DNA from: Haloarcula hispanica ATCC 33960
Lineage (GTDB): Archaea; Halobacteriota; Halobacteria; Halobacteriales; Haloarculaceae
Reading direction: 5' to 3'
Assembly: GCF_000223905.1 (NCBI RefSeq)
Contig: NC_015944.1
Location: 62,001-126,000 of the forward strand
DNA length: 64,000 bases
Part shown: piece by piece, positions 9,222 through 16,731 of the stretch
Position numbering within the stretch: the first letter of the stretch is position 1
Layout of the letters: each line of letters opens with the position of its first letter
Translations under genes and position numbers: made by a program
The notes under the pieces: generated by a model
Told to the model about the DNA's origin: nothing
Databases searched by the model: none
Seen by the model: the letters and a program-made list of their open reading frames with translations, nothing else

Positions 9222-9581
9222 TTATTCCGCGTATGATTCGATGAGCGCTCTGAGCGCTTCTTCGCCTTCGAGGCCGACGACTTCTTCTACCTGCTCCCCA
9301 TCGGCGAACAGGATGAGTGTTGGAACGCCACGGACGCCGTAGGACTGTGCGAGTTGCTGGTTGGCGTCGACATCGACTTTGGCGACGGTCGCGCCGGTCT
9401 CTGCGGCCAGCGTCTCGACGGTCGGTTCGAGCATCTGGCACGGGCCACACCAGTCGGCATAGAAGTCCGTGAGGACGACGTCGTGCTTGTCGACGACATC
9501 GTCGAGATGGTCCGTTCCGTCGATGTGAAGCGGTTCGTCCGTCGCGGTCGTCTCGGCGTCGGATGCAGTATCAGTTGCCAT
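9222..9581 (-). CDS. Thioredoxin
   Basis: The product has 119 residues from the ATG whose complement ends at 9581 (MATDTASDAETTATDEPLHI). The active site is DWCGPC (C45, C48), followed by VDVDANQQLAQSYGVRGVPT with the cis-proline. The frame is open upstream, but that part is hydrophobic sequence over the promoter. It has a short acidic N-terminal extension. It is a cytosolic disulfide or persulfide reductase. The upstream region carries AGTATTGT and TTTTGTGC motifs shared with other genes of the island. A close paralogue with a longer N-terminus lies at 18248-18661. Confidence 0.93.
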   Translation of the reverse strand: MATDTASDAETTATDEPLHIDGTDHLDDVVDKHDVVLTDFYADWCGPCQMLEPTVETLAAETGATVAKVDVDANQQLAQSYGVRGVPTLILFADGEQVEEVVGLEGEEALRALIESYAE

Positions 9582-9628
9582 CAATAGACTGTACGCGGCA
9601 GCGACAAATAAGAGTTTGCACAAAATAT

Positions 9629-9636
9629 ACAATACT
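9629..9636 (-). promoter_or_regulatory. Candidate shared operator (AGTATTGT) upstream of thioredoxin
   Basis: On the minus strand ATAGTATTGTATATTTTGTG lies about 50 bases before the thioredoxin start. The core AGTATTGT recurs upstream of several sulfur-island genes (12626, 15714, 18102 and, less exactly, 12766, 18711 and 19100). It may be an operator, or just an AT-rich promoter element. Confidence 0.35.
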
Positions 9637-9743
9637 ATGAAATACTCTTCGCAAGCCAATGGTAGCGGGATGTCTATTCGTGCAGGCGCAGAAATCGGCT
9701 CGGCTCGTGAGCGACAGCGTGTAATAGAGAGAAGACGGCGGCG

Positions 9744-10148
9744 TTAGCTTTCGACAGTCGGGGCCGAGGACTCGGACTGTTCGTACTTGTTCTCGAACTC
9801 CTGAATCAGTTGGCCCATCTTCGCGTACCAGTCGTTGAGCATGCGCTGCATCTCGTCTGCTATCTGGGACGGATCCGTCGGCGAGTAGACGTGGTAGTAG
9901 CCGCCCTGGTCGTAGTTGATCTGGTCTTTCTCGATAAAGCCCGTCTGGAGGAGTCGCTGGACGGCGCGATACGCGGTCGAGCGCTCGCGGTCGACTGCCT
10001 CGGCGAGTTCGTCGACGGTCAGTGGTTCCTCGGCCTCGACGAGCGCCCGAAAGCACTCCTTGTCGAGTTCTTTGAGCCCGTGGAAACACTCCAGCAGTCC
10101 TTCGCACTGCATATCTCGACGGAGCTGTTCAGACATCGAATCTGGCAT
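9744..10148 (-). CDS. TrmB-like winged-helix regulator with three N-terminal cysteines
   Basis: The product has 134 residues from the ATG at 10148. The winged helix spans about 25-90: TVDELAEAVDRERSTAYRAV is the recognition region and GGYYHVYSPT the wing. A C-terminal helix (97-125) is likely a dimerisation coil. Cys15, Cys21 and Cys32 lie in or just before the first helix. Paired N-terminal cysteines are common in thiol-based sensors, so sensing of persulfide, oxidant or metal is plausible but unproven. A good Shine-Dalgarno (GAGGTGAT) supports this start over the longer open frame to 10226. The gene is inside the sulfur island and is the obvious candidate to control it. Confidence 0.83.
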   Translation of the reverse strand: MPDSMSEQLRRDMQCEGLLECFHGLKELDKECFRALVEAEEPLTVDELAEAVDRERSTAYRAVQRLLQTGFIEKDQINYDQGGYYHVYSPTDPSQIADEMQRMLNDWYAKMGQLIQEFENKYEQSESSAPTVES

Positions 10149-10152
10149 CGTT

Positions 10153-10160
10153 ATCACCTC
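10153..10160 (-). promoter_or_regulatory. Shine-Dalgarno deciding the regulator start
   Basis: GAGGTGAT on the minus strand ends five bases before the ATG at 10148, unlike many nearly leaderless genes here. A TATA-like TCTTATAT lies at 10179-10186. Confidence 0.6.
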
Positions 10161-10291
10161 TCTGTAGTTACTACCCAGATATAAGACTTGTGTACGGTTC
10201 GCACAAATGCACGCACGATCCGGCAAAAACTGCCCTCGGATGGGTGGTCAAGGCCGTTCACCTCACAGCCGACACACATGCCTGCGAACTG

Positions 10292-10753
10292 TTAGTCTGC
10301 GCCCGTCGCGGCTGTATCGCTGGTCTCGCTCCGGGTTCGCCAGTAGCCTTGGAGATATGCGCCGAGAAACATCCCGGCGAGCGCCCAGAGGATGGTGACG
10401 TTGCCGATACCGAGGCTCGCGTAGGCGGCCCCCGGACAGATACCGGACAGTCCCCACCCGACGCCGAAGATGGCACCGCCGACCAGGACGTTCCGGTCGA
10501 AGGACTTCAGACGCCGTTCGAAGGTGTCGCCGGTCAGCGGCGCGCGGCCGAGGAGGCGGGGTCCGAGAACGAAGGCCACCCCTGTCACGGCAGCGCCGCC
10601 GAACATCACGAACACCAGCCCGAAGTCCTCGAACTGGAGGAAATCCAGAACGACTTCCGGGCGCGCCATGTGGCTGTACGCGAGTCCGAACCCGAAGATG
10701 AGCCCGCCGACGAGAATCAGCGGCATGAACGCGGGGTGGCGGTCGTCACTCAT
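10292..10753 (-). CDS. YeeE/YedE family half-transporter (PmpB-like)
   Basis: The product has 153 residues with about four hydrophobic helices. VGWGLSGICPGAAYASLG is the second-half signature of YeeE/YedE proteins, with C106 in the SGxCPG motif. Full-length family members (TsuA/YeeE) import thiosulfate through conserved cysteines; paired half-size versions are known as PmpA/PmpB-type. The partner half is immediately upstream at 10821-11312. Together they would form one sulfur-species channel in the cytoplasmic membrane. Thiosulfate is an inferred substrate. Confidence 0.85.
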   Translation of the reverse strand: MSDDRHPAFMPLILVGGLIFGFGLAYSHMARPEVVLDFLQFEDFGLVFVMFGGAAVTGVAFVLGPRLLGRAPLTGDTFERRLKSFDRNVLVGGAIFGVGWGLSGICPGAAYASLGIGNVTILWALAGMFLGAYLQGYWRTRSETSDTAATGAD

Positions 10754-10820
10754 GTGTCGTTCCCTCCGGCCGCTCCCGGTCGCTCGCTTCGAGACTCTCG
10801 TTCCGCTCGTGTCTCGCAGC

Positions 10821-11312
10821 TCACGGACTCACCCCCAGTGCCGAAACCAGTTGTGCAGTGATGATGGCGACGGCGAGGAACGTCAGGACGCCGGCTATCG
10901 ACGTTTTCGACGCGGAGCCGACGCCACAGACGCCGTGGCCTGACGTACAGCCCTTGCCGACGCGCGTCCCGATACCGACGAATACCCCGCCGAGGAGGAG
11001 TCGCCACGGCTGGACGTCCGTGGTCCACGCGCCGCCCTGATAGACGACCGCGTACACGGCCGCCCCGAGGATAATGCCGAGCGTGAACACGACACGCCAG
11101 TCACGGGAGCTGACATACTGCTGGAACCGGGACCGGTCCGAGACGTACGACAGCGTCGACTCCAGAAACGTGCTCGCGCCGGCGCTGATGCCGGTTCCGA
11201 GGTAGATGACGACAGTCCCAAGCCCCACCAGCAAGCCACCGACGGCGTAGCGACTGATGCCGTTCGGAAACAGTTCGGCGGTTGCCTGCAGTGGGAGTGC
11301 CTCAATCACCAT
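10821..11312 (-). CDS. YeeE/YedE family half-transporter (PmpA-like)
   Basis: The product has 163 residues with about four hydrophobic segments. GKGCTSGHGVCGVG (C122, C129) is the first-half signature of the YeeE/YedE thiosulfate-transporter family. It lies between the rhodanese-dioxygenase gene (8-bp gap) and the second half (67-bp gap), so the three are probably one transcript. It is expected to pass thiosulfate or another sulfur anion inward, feeding rhodanese and TusA (inference). Confidence 0.86.
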   Translation of the reverse strand: MVIEALPLQATAELFPNGISRYAVGGLLVGLGTVVIYLGTGISAGASTFLESTLSYVSDRSRFQQYVSSRDWRVVFTLGIILGAAVYAVVYQGGAWTTDVQPWRLLLGGVFVGIGTRVGKGCTSGHGVCGVGSASKTSIAGVLTFLAVAIITAQLVSALGVSP

Positions 11313-11320
11313 TGGCGTCG

Positions 11321-12562
11321 TTAGTCACCCGCAAGGGATTCCTGGCTAGCGGCGCAGTTATTCGGCCCGAGTTCCAGCGTGAACGCTTCCTCGTCGTCGA
11401 CGGCGTTCTGCCCGAGGTTCGTCGCGATGATCTCCTCGTAGTTGGCCGGCCGCGGCGGCATATCCGAGAGGACGAGCTCGACGAACGCGTCCTCGTCCAT
11501 GGTGAGCGCGTCCATCTCTTCGACGAGCGCACTGATTGGGGCGGTAAATGTACTGTCCTCTGCGGGTTCGGCCGCGTCGCTGAAGTGCGCGCCGCCGATA
11601 AGCGTGCCATCAGGCAGTGTTAGCACACGCTCTTGAAGGGACTCGTAGAGCATACGCGCGGCTTCGGGCGCGCCCTCGTCGCCCTCTTCGAGGTCGGGGC
11701 GAGCGACGCTCTCGATGAAGAGCCCGTCACCGGTCGCGAGCAGGCTCCCGTCGACGAGATAGGAGGTCATCCCGGTCGTGTGGCCGGGCGTGGAGACTGT
11801 CTCGATAGTCGCGTCGCCGACCTGAAACGTGTCGCCGTCTTCGGCAGTCGTCAGGTCGTCGGTGTCCTGCCGAGCTTGCGAGGCAGGGCCCGTGGAGCCT
11901 TGCTCCGCGGCGTAGGTGACGCCGCGGTCGACGGCGGCCTCTGGAATGACGCCCTCGACGCCTTCTGCGTCGAGGTCGCGAACGCCGGAGATGTGGTCGG
12001 CGTGGATGTGCGTATCGAGTGCATACTTGAGTTCGACACCGAGTTCAGCGGCGTCATCGAGATACCGGTCGGTGAACGCACGTAGCGGGTCGATGATGGC
12101 GGCTTCGCCGTCGTCGTAGAGGAGATAGCCCAGACAACCTGAGGACGGTCGCTGGTACTGCAGGAGTGTGCCGGTGCCGTCGTAGCGTTCGACTTCGACG
12201 GCCTCGTAGATGCTCGCCCACCCGTTCATGCCGTCTTCGAGGTGGTTGACGTCGTAGCCGTGTTCCGCGAGTGTGCCCGCGACGTACTCGCTGGCGCCGC
12301 CCTTCGCGCACAGGACGGTCACTTCGCGGTCGTCGGGAATCTGAGCGAGGACGTCGCTGTCGATGTCGTCCTCAAGGAACTCGAAGTACGGGATGTTGAG
12401 CGAGGTGACGTTTTCGCCGTCGATGCGCCACTCGTCGTAGTCTGATTGCATACGCGCGTCGAGAAGCGTCACGTCTTCACCAGCGTCAATGCGGTCTTTG
12501 AGCGATTCCGGATCGGTCGTTTCCACGTCGACGTCTGGCGTCGGAAAGTCGTCAGCGTTCAT
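11321..12562 (-). CDS. Rhodanese-persulfide dioxygenase fusion (ETHE1-like)
   Basis: The product has 413 residues. Residues 15-120 form a rhodanese domain with Cys85 in VTVLCAKGGASEY. Residues 130-345 form a metallo-beta-lactamase fold with THIHADH (184-190), PGHTTG (H261), TGD (D279) and GGAHF (H327). H185, H261 and D279 fit the mononuclear iron ligands of ETHE1-type persulfide dioxygenases, and ARPDL (R288) fits the substrate arginine. Predicted reaction: glutathione- or other low-molecular persulfide plus O2 to sulfite, with the rhodanese moving sulfur to or from thiosulfate. The order is rhodanese first, the reverse of some bacterial fusions. The ATG at 12562 is chosen over an upstream GTG. 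The C-terminal 65 residues have no recognised domain. Confidence 0.9.
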   Translation of the reverse strand: MNADDFPTPDVDVETTDPESLKDRIDAGEDVTLLDARMQSDYDEWRIDGENVTSLNIPYFEFLEDDIDSDVLAQIPDDREVTVLCAKGGASEYVAGTLAEHGYDVNHLEDGMNGWASIYEAVEVERYDGTGTLLQYQRPSSGCLGYLLYDDGEAAIIDPLRAFTDRYLDDAAELGVELKYALDTHIHADHISGVRDLDAEGVEGVIPEAAVDRGVTYAAEQGSTGPASQARQDTDDLTTAEDGDTFQVGDATIETVSTPGHTTGMTSYLVDGSLLATGDGLFIESVARPDLEEGDEGAPEAARMLYESLQERVLTLPDGTLIGGAHFSDAAEPAEDSTFTAPISALVEEMDALTMDEDAFVELVLSDMPPRPANYEEIIATNLGQNAVDDEEAFTLELGPNNCAASQESLAGD

Positions 12563-12810
12563 TTTGTGCACTCGTTTCTACCGGGCGGACGCACAAAAGC
12601 ATTTGCATAGTAATCCACATTCTAAACAATACTATCGGCCAAACAGACCCACGAGTAAATAAAATATGGCCTGAATTAGCATAATAGGGCATTTGAGGCC
12701 GAAAATTAGGTGAGTAGTTGTTTGCTAAACTCACAAGAATCGACAATCTTTTACTTGACCGGGCGGTATTGTGCGTTAGCTCCAAGACAACTCAACGGAG
12801 CGAATAACCA
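12563..12810. promoter_or_regulatory. Divergent promoter region of rhodanese-dioxygenase and tusA
   Basis: This 248-bp AT-rich region lies between divergent genes. On the minus strand AGTATTGT is at 12626-12633, and TTTTGTGC and GCACAAAA flank the start of the dioxygenase gene as an imperfect inverted pair. On the plus strand GGTATTGTGCG (12765-12775) precedes tusA by about 40 bases. Exact TATA boxes were not assigned. Confidence 0.45.
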
Positions 12811-13056
12811 ATGAACGCTGAATTCGATATCGCGGAGACGCTCGACGTGAAAGGTGCATCGTGTCCCATGCCAGTGGTGAAGACGAAGTCGGCTACCGAC
12901 GACCTCGCCGAGGGTGACGTCCTCGAAGTACTAGCGACCGACCCGGGCAGCATGAGCGACATCGACGGTTGGGCGGCCGGTACTGAGGGCGTCGAACTCG
13001 TCGACCAGGAGGAGGGCGACGACGTGTACAAGCACTACGTCCGCAAGACGGAGTAA
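12811..13056 (+). CDS. TusA-family sulfur carrier protein
   Basis: The product has 81 residues. LDVKGASCPMPVVKTKSA contains the TusA signature CPxP with Cys18, the residue that carries a persulfide. The fold ends in the usual DPGSMSDIDGWAAG segment. It is a cytosolic sulfur carrier between rhodanese or desulfurase donors and DsrE-type acceptors. It is directly followed (2-bp gap) by a DsrE2-like gene, the usual TusA-DsrE2 pair of sulfur-oxidising prokaryotes. A second TusA lies at 15439-15675. Confidence 0.93.
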   Translation: MNAEFDIAETLDVKGASCPMPVVKTKSATDDLAEGDVLEVLATDPGSMSDIDGWAAGTEGVELVDQEEGDDVYKHYVRKTE

Positions 13057-13058
13057 CG

Positions 13059-13631
13059 ATGAGCACGGACACACCAGACGCGGCGTCCGACGACACTCCC
13101 TCGCGTGCGGAGCTGGCCGCCCGCGTCGACGAACTGGAAAACGCGCTCGCGGAGGCCACGAGCGAGGACGACACGAAGAAGATGAGCATCATTGCGACGA
13201 AGGGCACGCTCGACATGGCGTACCCCCCGCTCATCCTCGCCAGCACCGCCGCTGCGTTCGGGTACGAGGTGACTGTCTTCCACACGTTCTGGGGGCTAGA
13301 CATCCTCCACGAGGAACGCTCGAAGAACCTCAAACTGAGCTCCGTCGGGAATCCGAATATGCCGATGCCGAACGCGGTCGCCGCGATTCCTGGCATGGAC
13401 CGCGTAACGACGAAGATGATGGAAAAGCGCATCGCGAACAACGACACCGCGACGATTGAGGAGCTGCTGGAGACGAGCCTCGATATGGGCGTGGAGTTCC
13501 AGGCCTGCCAGATGACCATCGACCTGATGGATTACGACGAGGCCGACTTCTACGACGGCGTTACCACCGGTGTCGGCGCTGCGACAGCGCTGCAGGACAT
13601 GGCCGACGCCGACATCCAACTTCTTGTCTGA
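13059..13631 (+). CDS. DsrE2-like (DsrE/DsrF/DrsH) sulfurtransferase family protein
   Basis: The product has 190 residues. After an acidic coiled N-terminus (13-38), KMSIIATKGTLDMAYPPLIL starts the DsrE fold. FQACQMTIDLM places Cys150 in the conserved position of DsrE2-type proteins. The sequence has few hydrophobic helices, though DsrE2 proteins are often membrane-associated. By family it exchanges sulfane sulfur with TusA. It is co-directional with and 2 bp after tusA. Confidence 0.88.
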   Translation: MSTDTPDAASDDTPSRAELAARVDELENALAEATSEDDTKKMSIIATKGTLDMAYPPLILASTAAAFGYEVTVFHTFWGLDILHEERSKNLKLSSVGNPNMPMPNAVAAIPGMDRVTTKMMEKRIANNDTATIEELLETSLDMGVEFQACQMTIDLMDYDEADFYDGVTTGVGAATALQDMADADIQLLV

Positions 13632-13667
13632 AACGACCAATCGCGCACAGCTAGCTGCGGCAGACAA

Positions 13668-14294
13668 CTATTCTGTCTTTTCCTCGGCGCGCTCACGGCC
13701 GACTGCGCCGGCAAGCGCCAGCAAGTAGCCGAGCCCGTACTGAACGTCCGGGTCGCGTAGCCCGCGAAGCAGACCGACGGGACCGACCGGCTCGGCCGGT
13801 TCGCGCTCCGCTTCACCGAGGCCCGCCAGTAGCGTCTCGATACCGTCGCGGGTGTCGTCGTCTGCTGCCGTCTGTGCGACTTCGCCGAGCGCGGCACCGG
13901 TACCGGCCAGCGACGTGACCATCTCGTCGTCGAGCGCGGCGGTCGCCAGCGAGCCGACTTCGGCGAGCTCGGCTAGTTCGTCGAGCGTGCCGCTTCGCTG
14001 GAGCGCGAGCAGGGTTTCCAGCGCGTCCTGCAACTCATCGCCGTTCTCACCGACGGTCTCGGCCAGGGAGACGGTCTCGTCGGTCGCAAGCCCGTCTGCA
14101 GACTCGGCAAGGGTCGAGCCGGTGGCCGAGAGCTCACGCACCATCTCATCGGAGAGCGCACTCTCGCCGAGCGAGAGCACGTCCAGCAACTCGTTGACGG
14201 CGTCGAGGTGTTCGACGAACTCCGCGACGGCCTCGGGATTCTGCTGGATTGCCGCTTCGAGGTCGGTCTGCTCGGAAACCTCTTCTCCGGACAT
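13668..14294 (-). CDS. DUF1641 family protein
   Basis: The product has 208 residues from MSGEEVSEQTDLEAAIQQNP. It is a helical, alanine- and leucine-rich acidic protein with repeated segments (DELAELAEVGSLATAALDDE) and a C-terminal VGLLRGLRDPDVQYGLGYLL, the conserved DUF1641 end. The family is found next to SQR-like flavoproteins and formate dehydrogenase genes; its biochemical role is unknown. It starts 2 bp after the SQR stop, so it is co-translated with SQR. A membrane-anchor or partner-subunit role for SQR is a guess. A longer open frame to 14447 overlaps SQR and is rejected. Confidence 0.83.
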   Translation of the reverse strand: MSGEEVSEQTDLEAAIQQNPEAVAEFVEHLDAVNELLDVLSLGESALSDEMVRELSATGSTLAESADGLATDETVSLAETVGENGDELQDALETLLALQRSGTLDELAELAEVGSLATAALDDEMVTSLAGTGAALGEVAQTAADDDTRDGIETLLAGLGEAEREPAEPVGPVGLLRGLRDPDVQYGLGYLLALAGAVGRERAEEKTE

Positions 14295-14296
14295 GG

Positions 14297-15442
14297 TCAG
14301 AGCAACCCCCGTGCGGTGAGCCAGTAGGACTCGTTGTACGCCAGCTTCGACCAGTGGAGTTTCTCCGAGGGCGGCGCCGGCGACGGCTGGTTCTCGTAGT
14401 CGAACTCGACGAACGACGCCGCGTCCATCCCCGTTTCGATGAAACACAGCGTCTTCCCGTCGTAGGTCGCTGTTGCCGGACGGCCGCGGATTTCACTGGC
14501 GAGGCGCTGCCCGACGACGCCGGCCTGGTAGTGGGCGACGCTCCCAGCGTTCGGGACGCCGGTATCGGCGGTATCGCCGAGCGCGTAGACGTTCTCGGCG
14601 GCTTCGGCTTCGAGCGTGTGCTTGTCGACGTCGACCCACCCGTCGTCGCCGAGCCCCGCCTCTTCGATGAGGTCGATACCGCCGTGGGGCGGAATCGTCA
14701 CGAGGAGGTCGTAGTCGAGGTCGGTCCCCTCCATCGAGGTGAGCGTCTCCGAATCCGGGTCGACTTCCTCGGCGTTGAAGAACGTCTCGACCTCGATGCC
14801 GCGTTCGTCCATAATCGGTCGGGCCCATTCGGCGATATGGGGGTTGCCGTGGACGCGCTGGATCGGGTATGTGTAGGTGATGTCGACGTCGTCGCGGAGC
14901 CCGCGCTCGCGGAGCCAGTCGTCGGCCATGAAGACGAACTCCAGTGGTGCCGCCGGGCACATGTGGGGCGACCCGATGACGCTCAACACGAGGTGCCCCT
15001 CGGTGAACCCAAGCAGTTCGTCACGGAGGGCGGTCGAGCCCGACTCGCTGTAGTAATCGTGCCCACCGTCCGCGAGGCCGGGTATCCGTTCGGGCTCTAG
15101 CGTCGACCCGGTCGCCAGCACGAGGTAGTCGTAGTCGACTGCCGGAGCGGTGCCGTTGAACCGCAGTCGCTGGGCTTCGGTGTCGATTGCGGTCACGCGG
15201 TCGATTCGAAGGTCGACGGCGTCGTCGACGAGCTCGTCGAGCGGTCGCCGACCGTCTGCCGGTTCGCGTTGTCCGAACGGCACGTACAGCCAGACCGGCT
15301 TATATACGTGGTCAGGTCCGTCGTTGATCAGCGTGATTCGGACGTCGTCGGCGGCAAGCTCGACGTCCAGTCGGTCGGCGAGGTCGTTCGCGAGGACGGT
15401 GCCACCGGTCCCACCACCGACGATGACGACGTGCTCGGTCAT
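14297..15442 (-). CDS. sqr: Sulfide:quinone oxidoreductase-like flavoprotein
   Basis: The product has 381 residues. VVIVGGGTGGTVLAND is the FAD Rossmann start, and Cys162 (SPHMCPAAPLEF) and Cys333 (TLCFIETG) form a redox pair. Their spacing (171) matches the two essential cysteines of archaeal SQR. No cysteine lies before 162, so the third cysteine of type I enzymes is absent, suggesting another SQR type. FAD end motif VYALGDTADTG. A C-terminal aromatic amphipathic tail (KLHWSKLAYNESYW) suits membrane association. Predicted reaction: sulfide plus quinone to persulfide or polysulfide plus quinol. It overlaps the upstream tusA by 4 bp and is followed by DUF1641. Confidence 0.88.
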   Translation of the reverse strand: MTEHVVIVGGGTGGTVLANDLADRLDVELAADDVRITLINDGPDHVYKPVWLYVPFGQREPADGRRPLDELVDDAVDLRIDRVTAIDTEAQRLRFNGTAPAVDYDYLVLATGSTLEPERIPGLADGGHDYYSESGSTALRDELLGFTEGHLVLSVIGSPHMCPAAPLEFVFMADDWLRERGLRDDVDITYTYPIQRVHGNPHIAEWARPIMDERGIEVETFFNAEEVDPDSETLTSMEGTDLDYDLLVTIPPHGGIDLIEEAGLGDDGWVDVDKHTLEAEAAENVYALGDTADTGVPNAGSVAHYQAGVVGQRLASEIRGRPATATYDGKTLCFIETGMDAASFVEFDYENQPSPAPPSEKLHWSKLAYNESYWLTARGLL

Positions 15443-15675
15443 GCTTTCTCCAGGTAGAACGCGTTGTGGTCGTCGAGCTCCTCGATAGCGAGCAGTTCGT
15501 TGCCGGCCTCTTCGGCCCACTCCGGAACGTCGGTGAGCGACTGGTCGGTGTCGCTCAGGAGCCGAACCACGTCACCGGCTTCGGCATCTCGGATCTGTCC
15601 GATGAGGTCCATCAGCGGACCGGGACAGGCTGCGCCTCGGGCGTCGACGGTTTCGTCGGGTTCGATGTCAGTCAT
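15439..15675 (-). CDS. TusA-family sulfur carrier protein (second copy)
   Basis: The product has 78 residues. VDARGAACPGPLMDLIGQIR carries the CPxP motif with Cys17, and the chain ends in a short acidic tail. Its stop overlaps the SQR start by 4 bp (ATGA), so this TusA is translationally coupled to SQR and DUF1641. It is a cytosolic acceptor or carrier of the sulfane sulfur made by SQR (inference from coupling). It differs clearly from the 12811 copy, which suggests separate partners. Confidence 0.92.
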   Translation of the reverse strand: MTDIEPDETVDARGAACPGPLMDLIGQIRDAEAGDVVRLLSDTDQSLTDVPEWAEEAGNELLAIEELDDHNAFYLEKA

Positions 15676-15713
15676 GGGAGTCTCACAGGAGGTAGTTGGA
15701 GCTCACCTGTATT

Positions 15714-15721
15714 AGTATTGT
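15714..15721 (+). promoter_or_regulatory. Candidate shared operator (AGTATTGT) upstream of tusA-sqr-DUF1641
   Basis: TTAGTATTGTGCG on the plus strand (minus strand CGCACAATACTAA) lies about 40 bases before the tusA start at 15675. It repeats the motif seen before thioredoxin, the dioxygenase gene and, in the opposite orientation, the first tusA. Confidence 0.35.
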
Positions 15722-15822
15722 GCGTAAATTCCAAGATTATGAAAACAGATGAGTCCGGCGCAGTGGAGCAAGCGTATCGATCGTACGGCGAGTACGGAAC
15801 CGCCGGGAGCGCGCCGCTATCT

Positions 15823-16416
15823 CTATCGGGTGAACACGAGGGCGTAGTGGTACGGCGGCAGTTCGACCTGCCGCTCAAGCGTGAACTCCGACGCCGAGAG
15901 CACCGCATCCTCGGTTGCCGCTGGGGGCATCCGAAGCCCCGTCGGCGGCCCTCGCGGTTCGCCCGCAACGGTCGTGGTTTCGCGCGGACGGTCGTGCCAG
16001 TTCACGACGAGTAGGCTCCCGCCAGCCTCAATCGCCCGGAAGGCCTGTCGGATAAAGCCGGACTGGTCGTCGACGCCGTGCAACGTGTTTGCTATCATGA
16101 GCGTGTCGACGCGGGCAGTGAGCGCCGAAGGCAGGTTCCGAGCATCGCCGTGGATTGGGACGACGTTCTCGATCTCCTGTTGGTCGGCGAGATCTTCGAG
16201 TTCGTCGAGGAGGGCCGCATCCAGATCGAGCGCGTACACCGGCTCGGGCTCGACGATGCGGGCGGCTGGGAGCGCAAAGTACCCGCTTCCACAGCCGACC
16301 TCGGCGACTGACTCGCCGGACGCGACACCGAGTGTCCGGAGCGTCGCGCCGGGCGTCGGCCAGAGTTTGCCCCACCAGTCCCAGTCGGGCTGGCCGGTGT
16401 TCTGGAACCGGTCCAT
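15823..16416 (-). CDS. Class I SAM-dependent methyltransferase
   Basis: The product has 197 residues from MDRFQNTGQPDWDWWGKLWP. VAEVGCGSGYFALPAARIV is SAM motif I, VYALDLDAALLDEL motif II, and VDTLMIANTLHGVDD motif IV. It is cytosolic with an unknown acceptor; thiol or sulfide methylation is conceivable from the neighbourhood but not shown. The frame is open to 16467, but that would overlap the DUF2892 gene, whose stop is two bases before the chosen ATG. It follows DUF2892 tightly, so they are probably co-transcribed. Confidence 0.85.
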   Translation of the reverse strand: MDRFQNTGQPDWDWWGKLWPTPGATLRTLGVASGESVAEVGCGSGYFALPAARIVEPEPVYALDLDAALLDELEDLADQQEIENVVPIHGDARNLPSALTARVDTLMIANTLHGVDDQSGFIRQAFRAIEAGGSLLVVNWHDRPRETTTVAGEPRGPPTGLRMPPAATEDAVLSASEFTLERQVELPPYHYALVFTR

Positions 16417-16418
16417 CC

Positions 16419-16637
16419 CTAGCGGGAACCCGACGTGTCGATACCCAGCAGTCGGTACAGGAGGCACATCCGGACGAGGCCAGTCGCGACGAGGACGACA
16501 CCAAGCAGTGTCGCGACCGCGCCGACCGTCGTTCCGAAGCCCAGCAGACCGCCGAGCGTCGCCAGTCCAGCAACTGCCAGCACGAGGCCAACAGCGATGC
16601 GGGTCAGTCTATCAGTCGCTCCAATATTGTTCTCCAT
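16419..16637 (-). CDS. DUF2892 (YgaP-type) small membrane protein
   Basis: The product has 72 residues starting MENNIGATDRLTRIAVGLVL. The N-G-x2-DR-x2-R signature and two hydrophobic helices (about 13-32 and 38-62) are those of DUF2892, the membrane domain found fused to rhodanese in YgaP. A cysteine follows the second helix (VRMCLLYRLLG). It is probably a small membrane partner in sulfur handling. Start chosen at the Met whose complement ends at 16637, the usual family start. Confidence 0.83.
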   Translation of the reverse strand: MENNIGATDRLTRIAVGLVLAVAGLATLGGLLGFGTTVGAVATLLGVVLVATGLVRMCLLYRLLGIDTSGSR

Positions 16638-16731
16638 ACCCACAAATACGCAATACATCTACCTAAGTCTTACTCGATGCACGGTGACCACCGGAGCAGT
16701 CGCGCCGACAAAATCACACCGCAACGGACTG

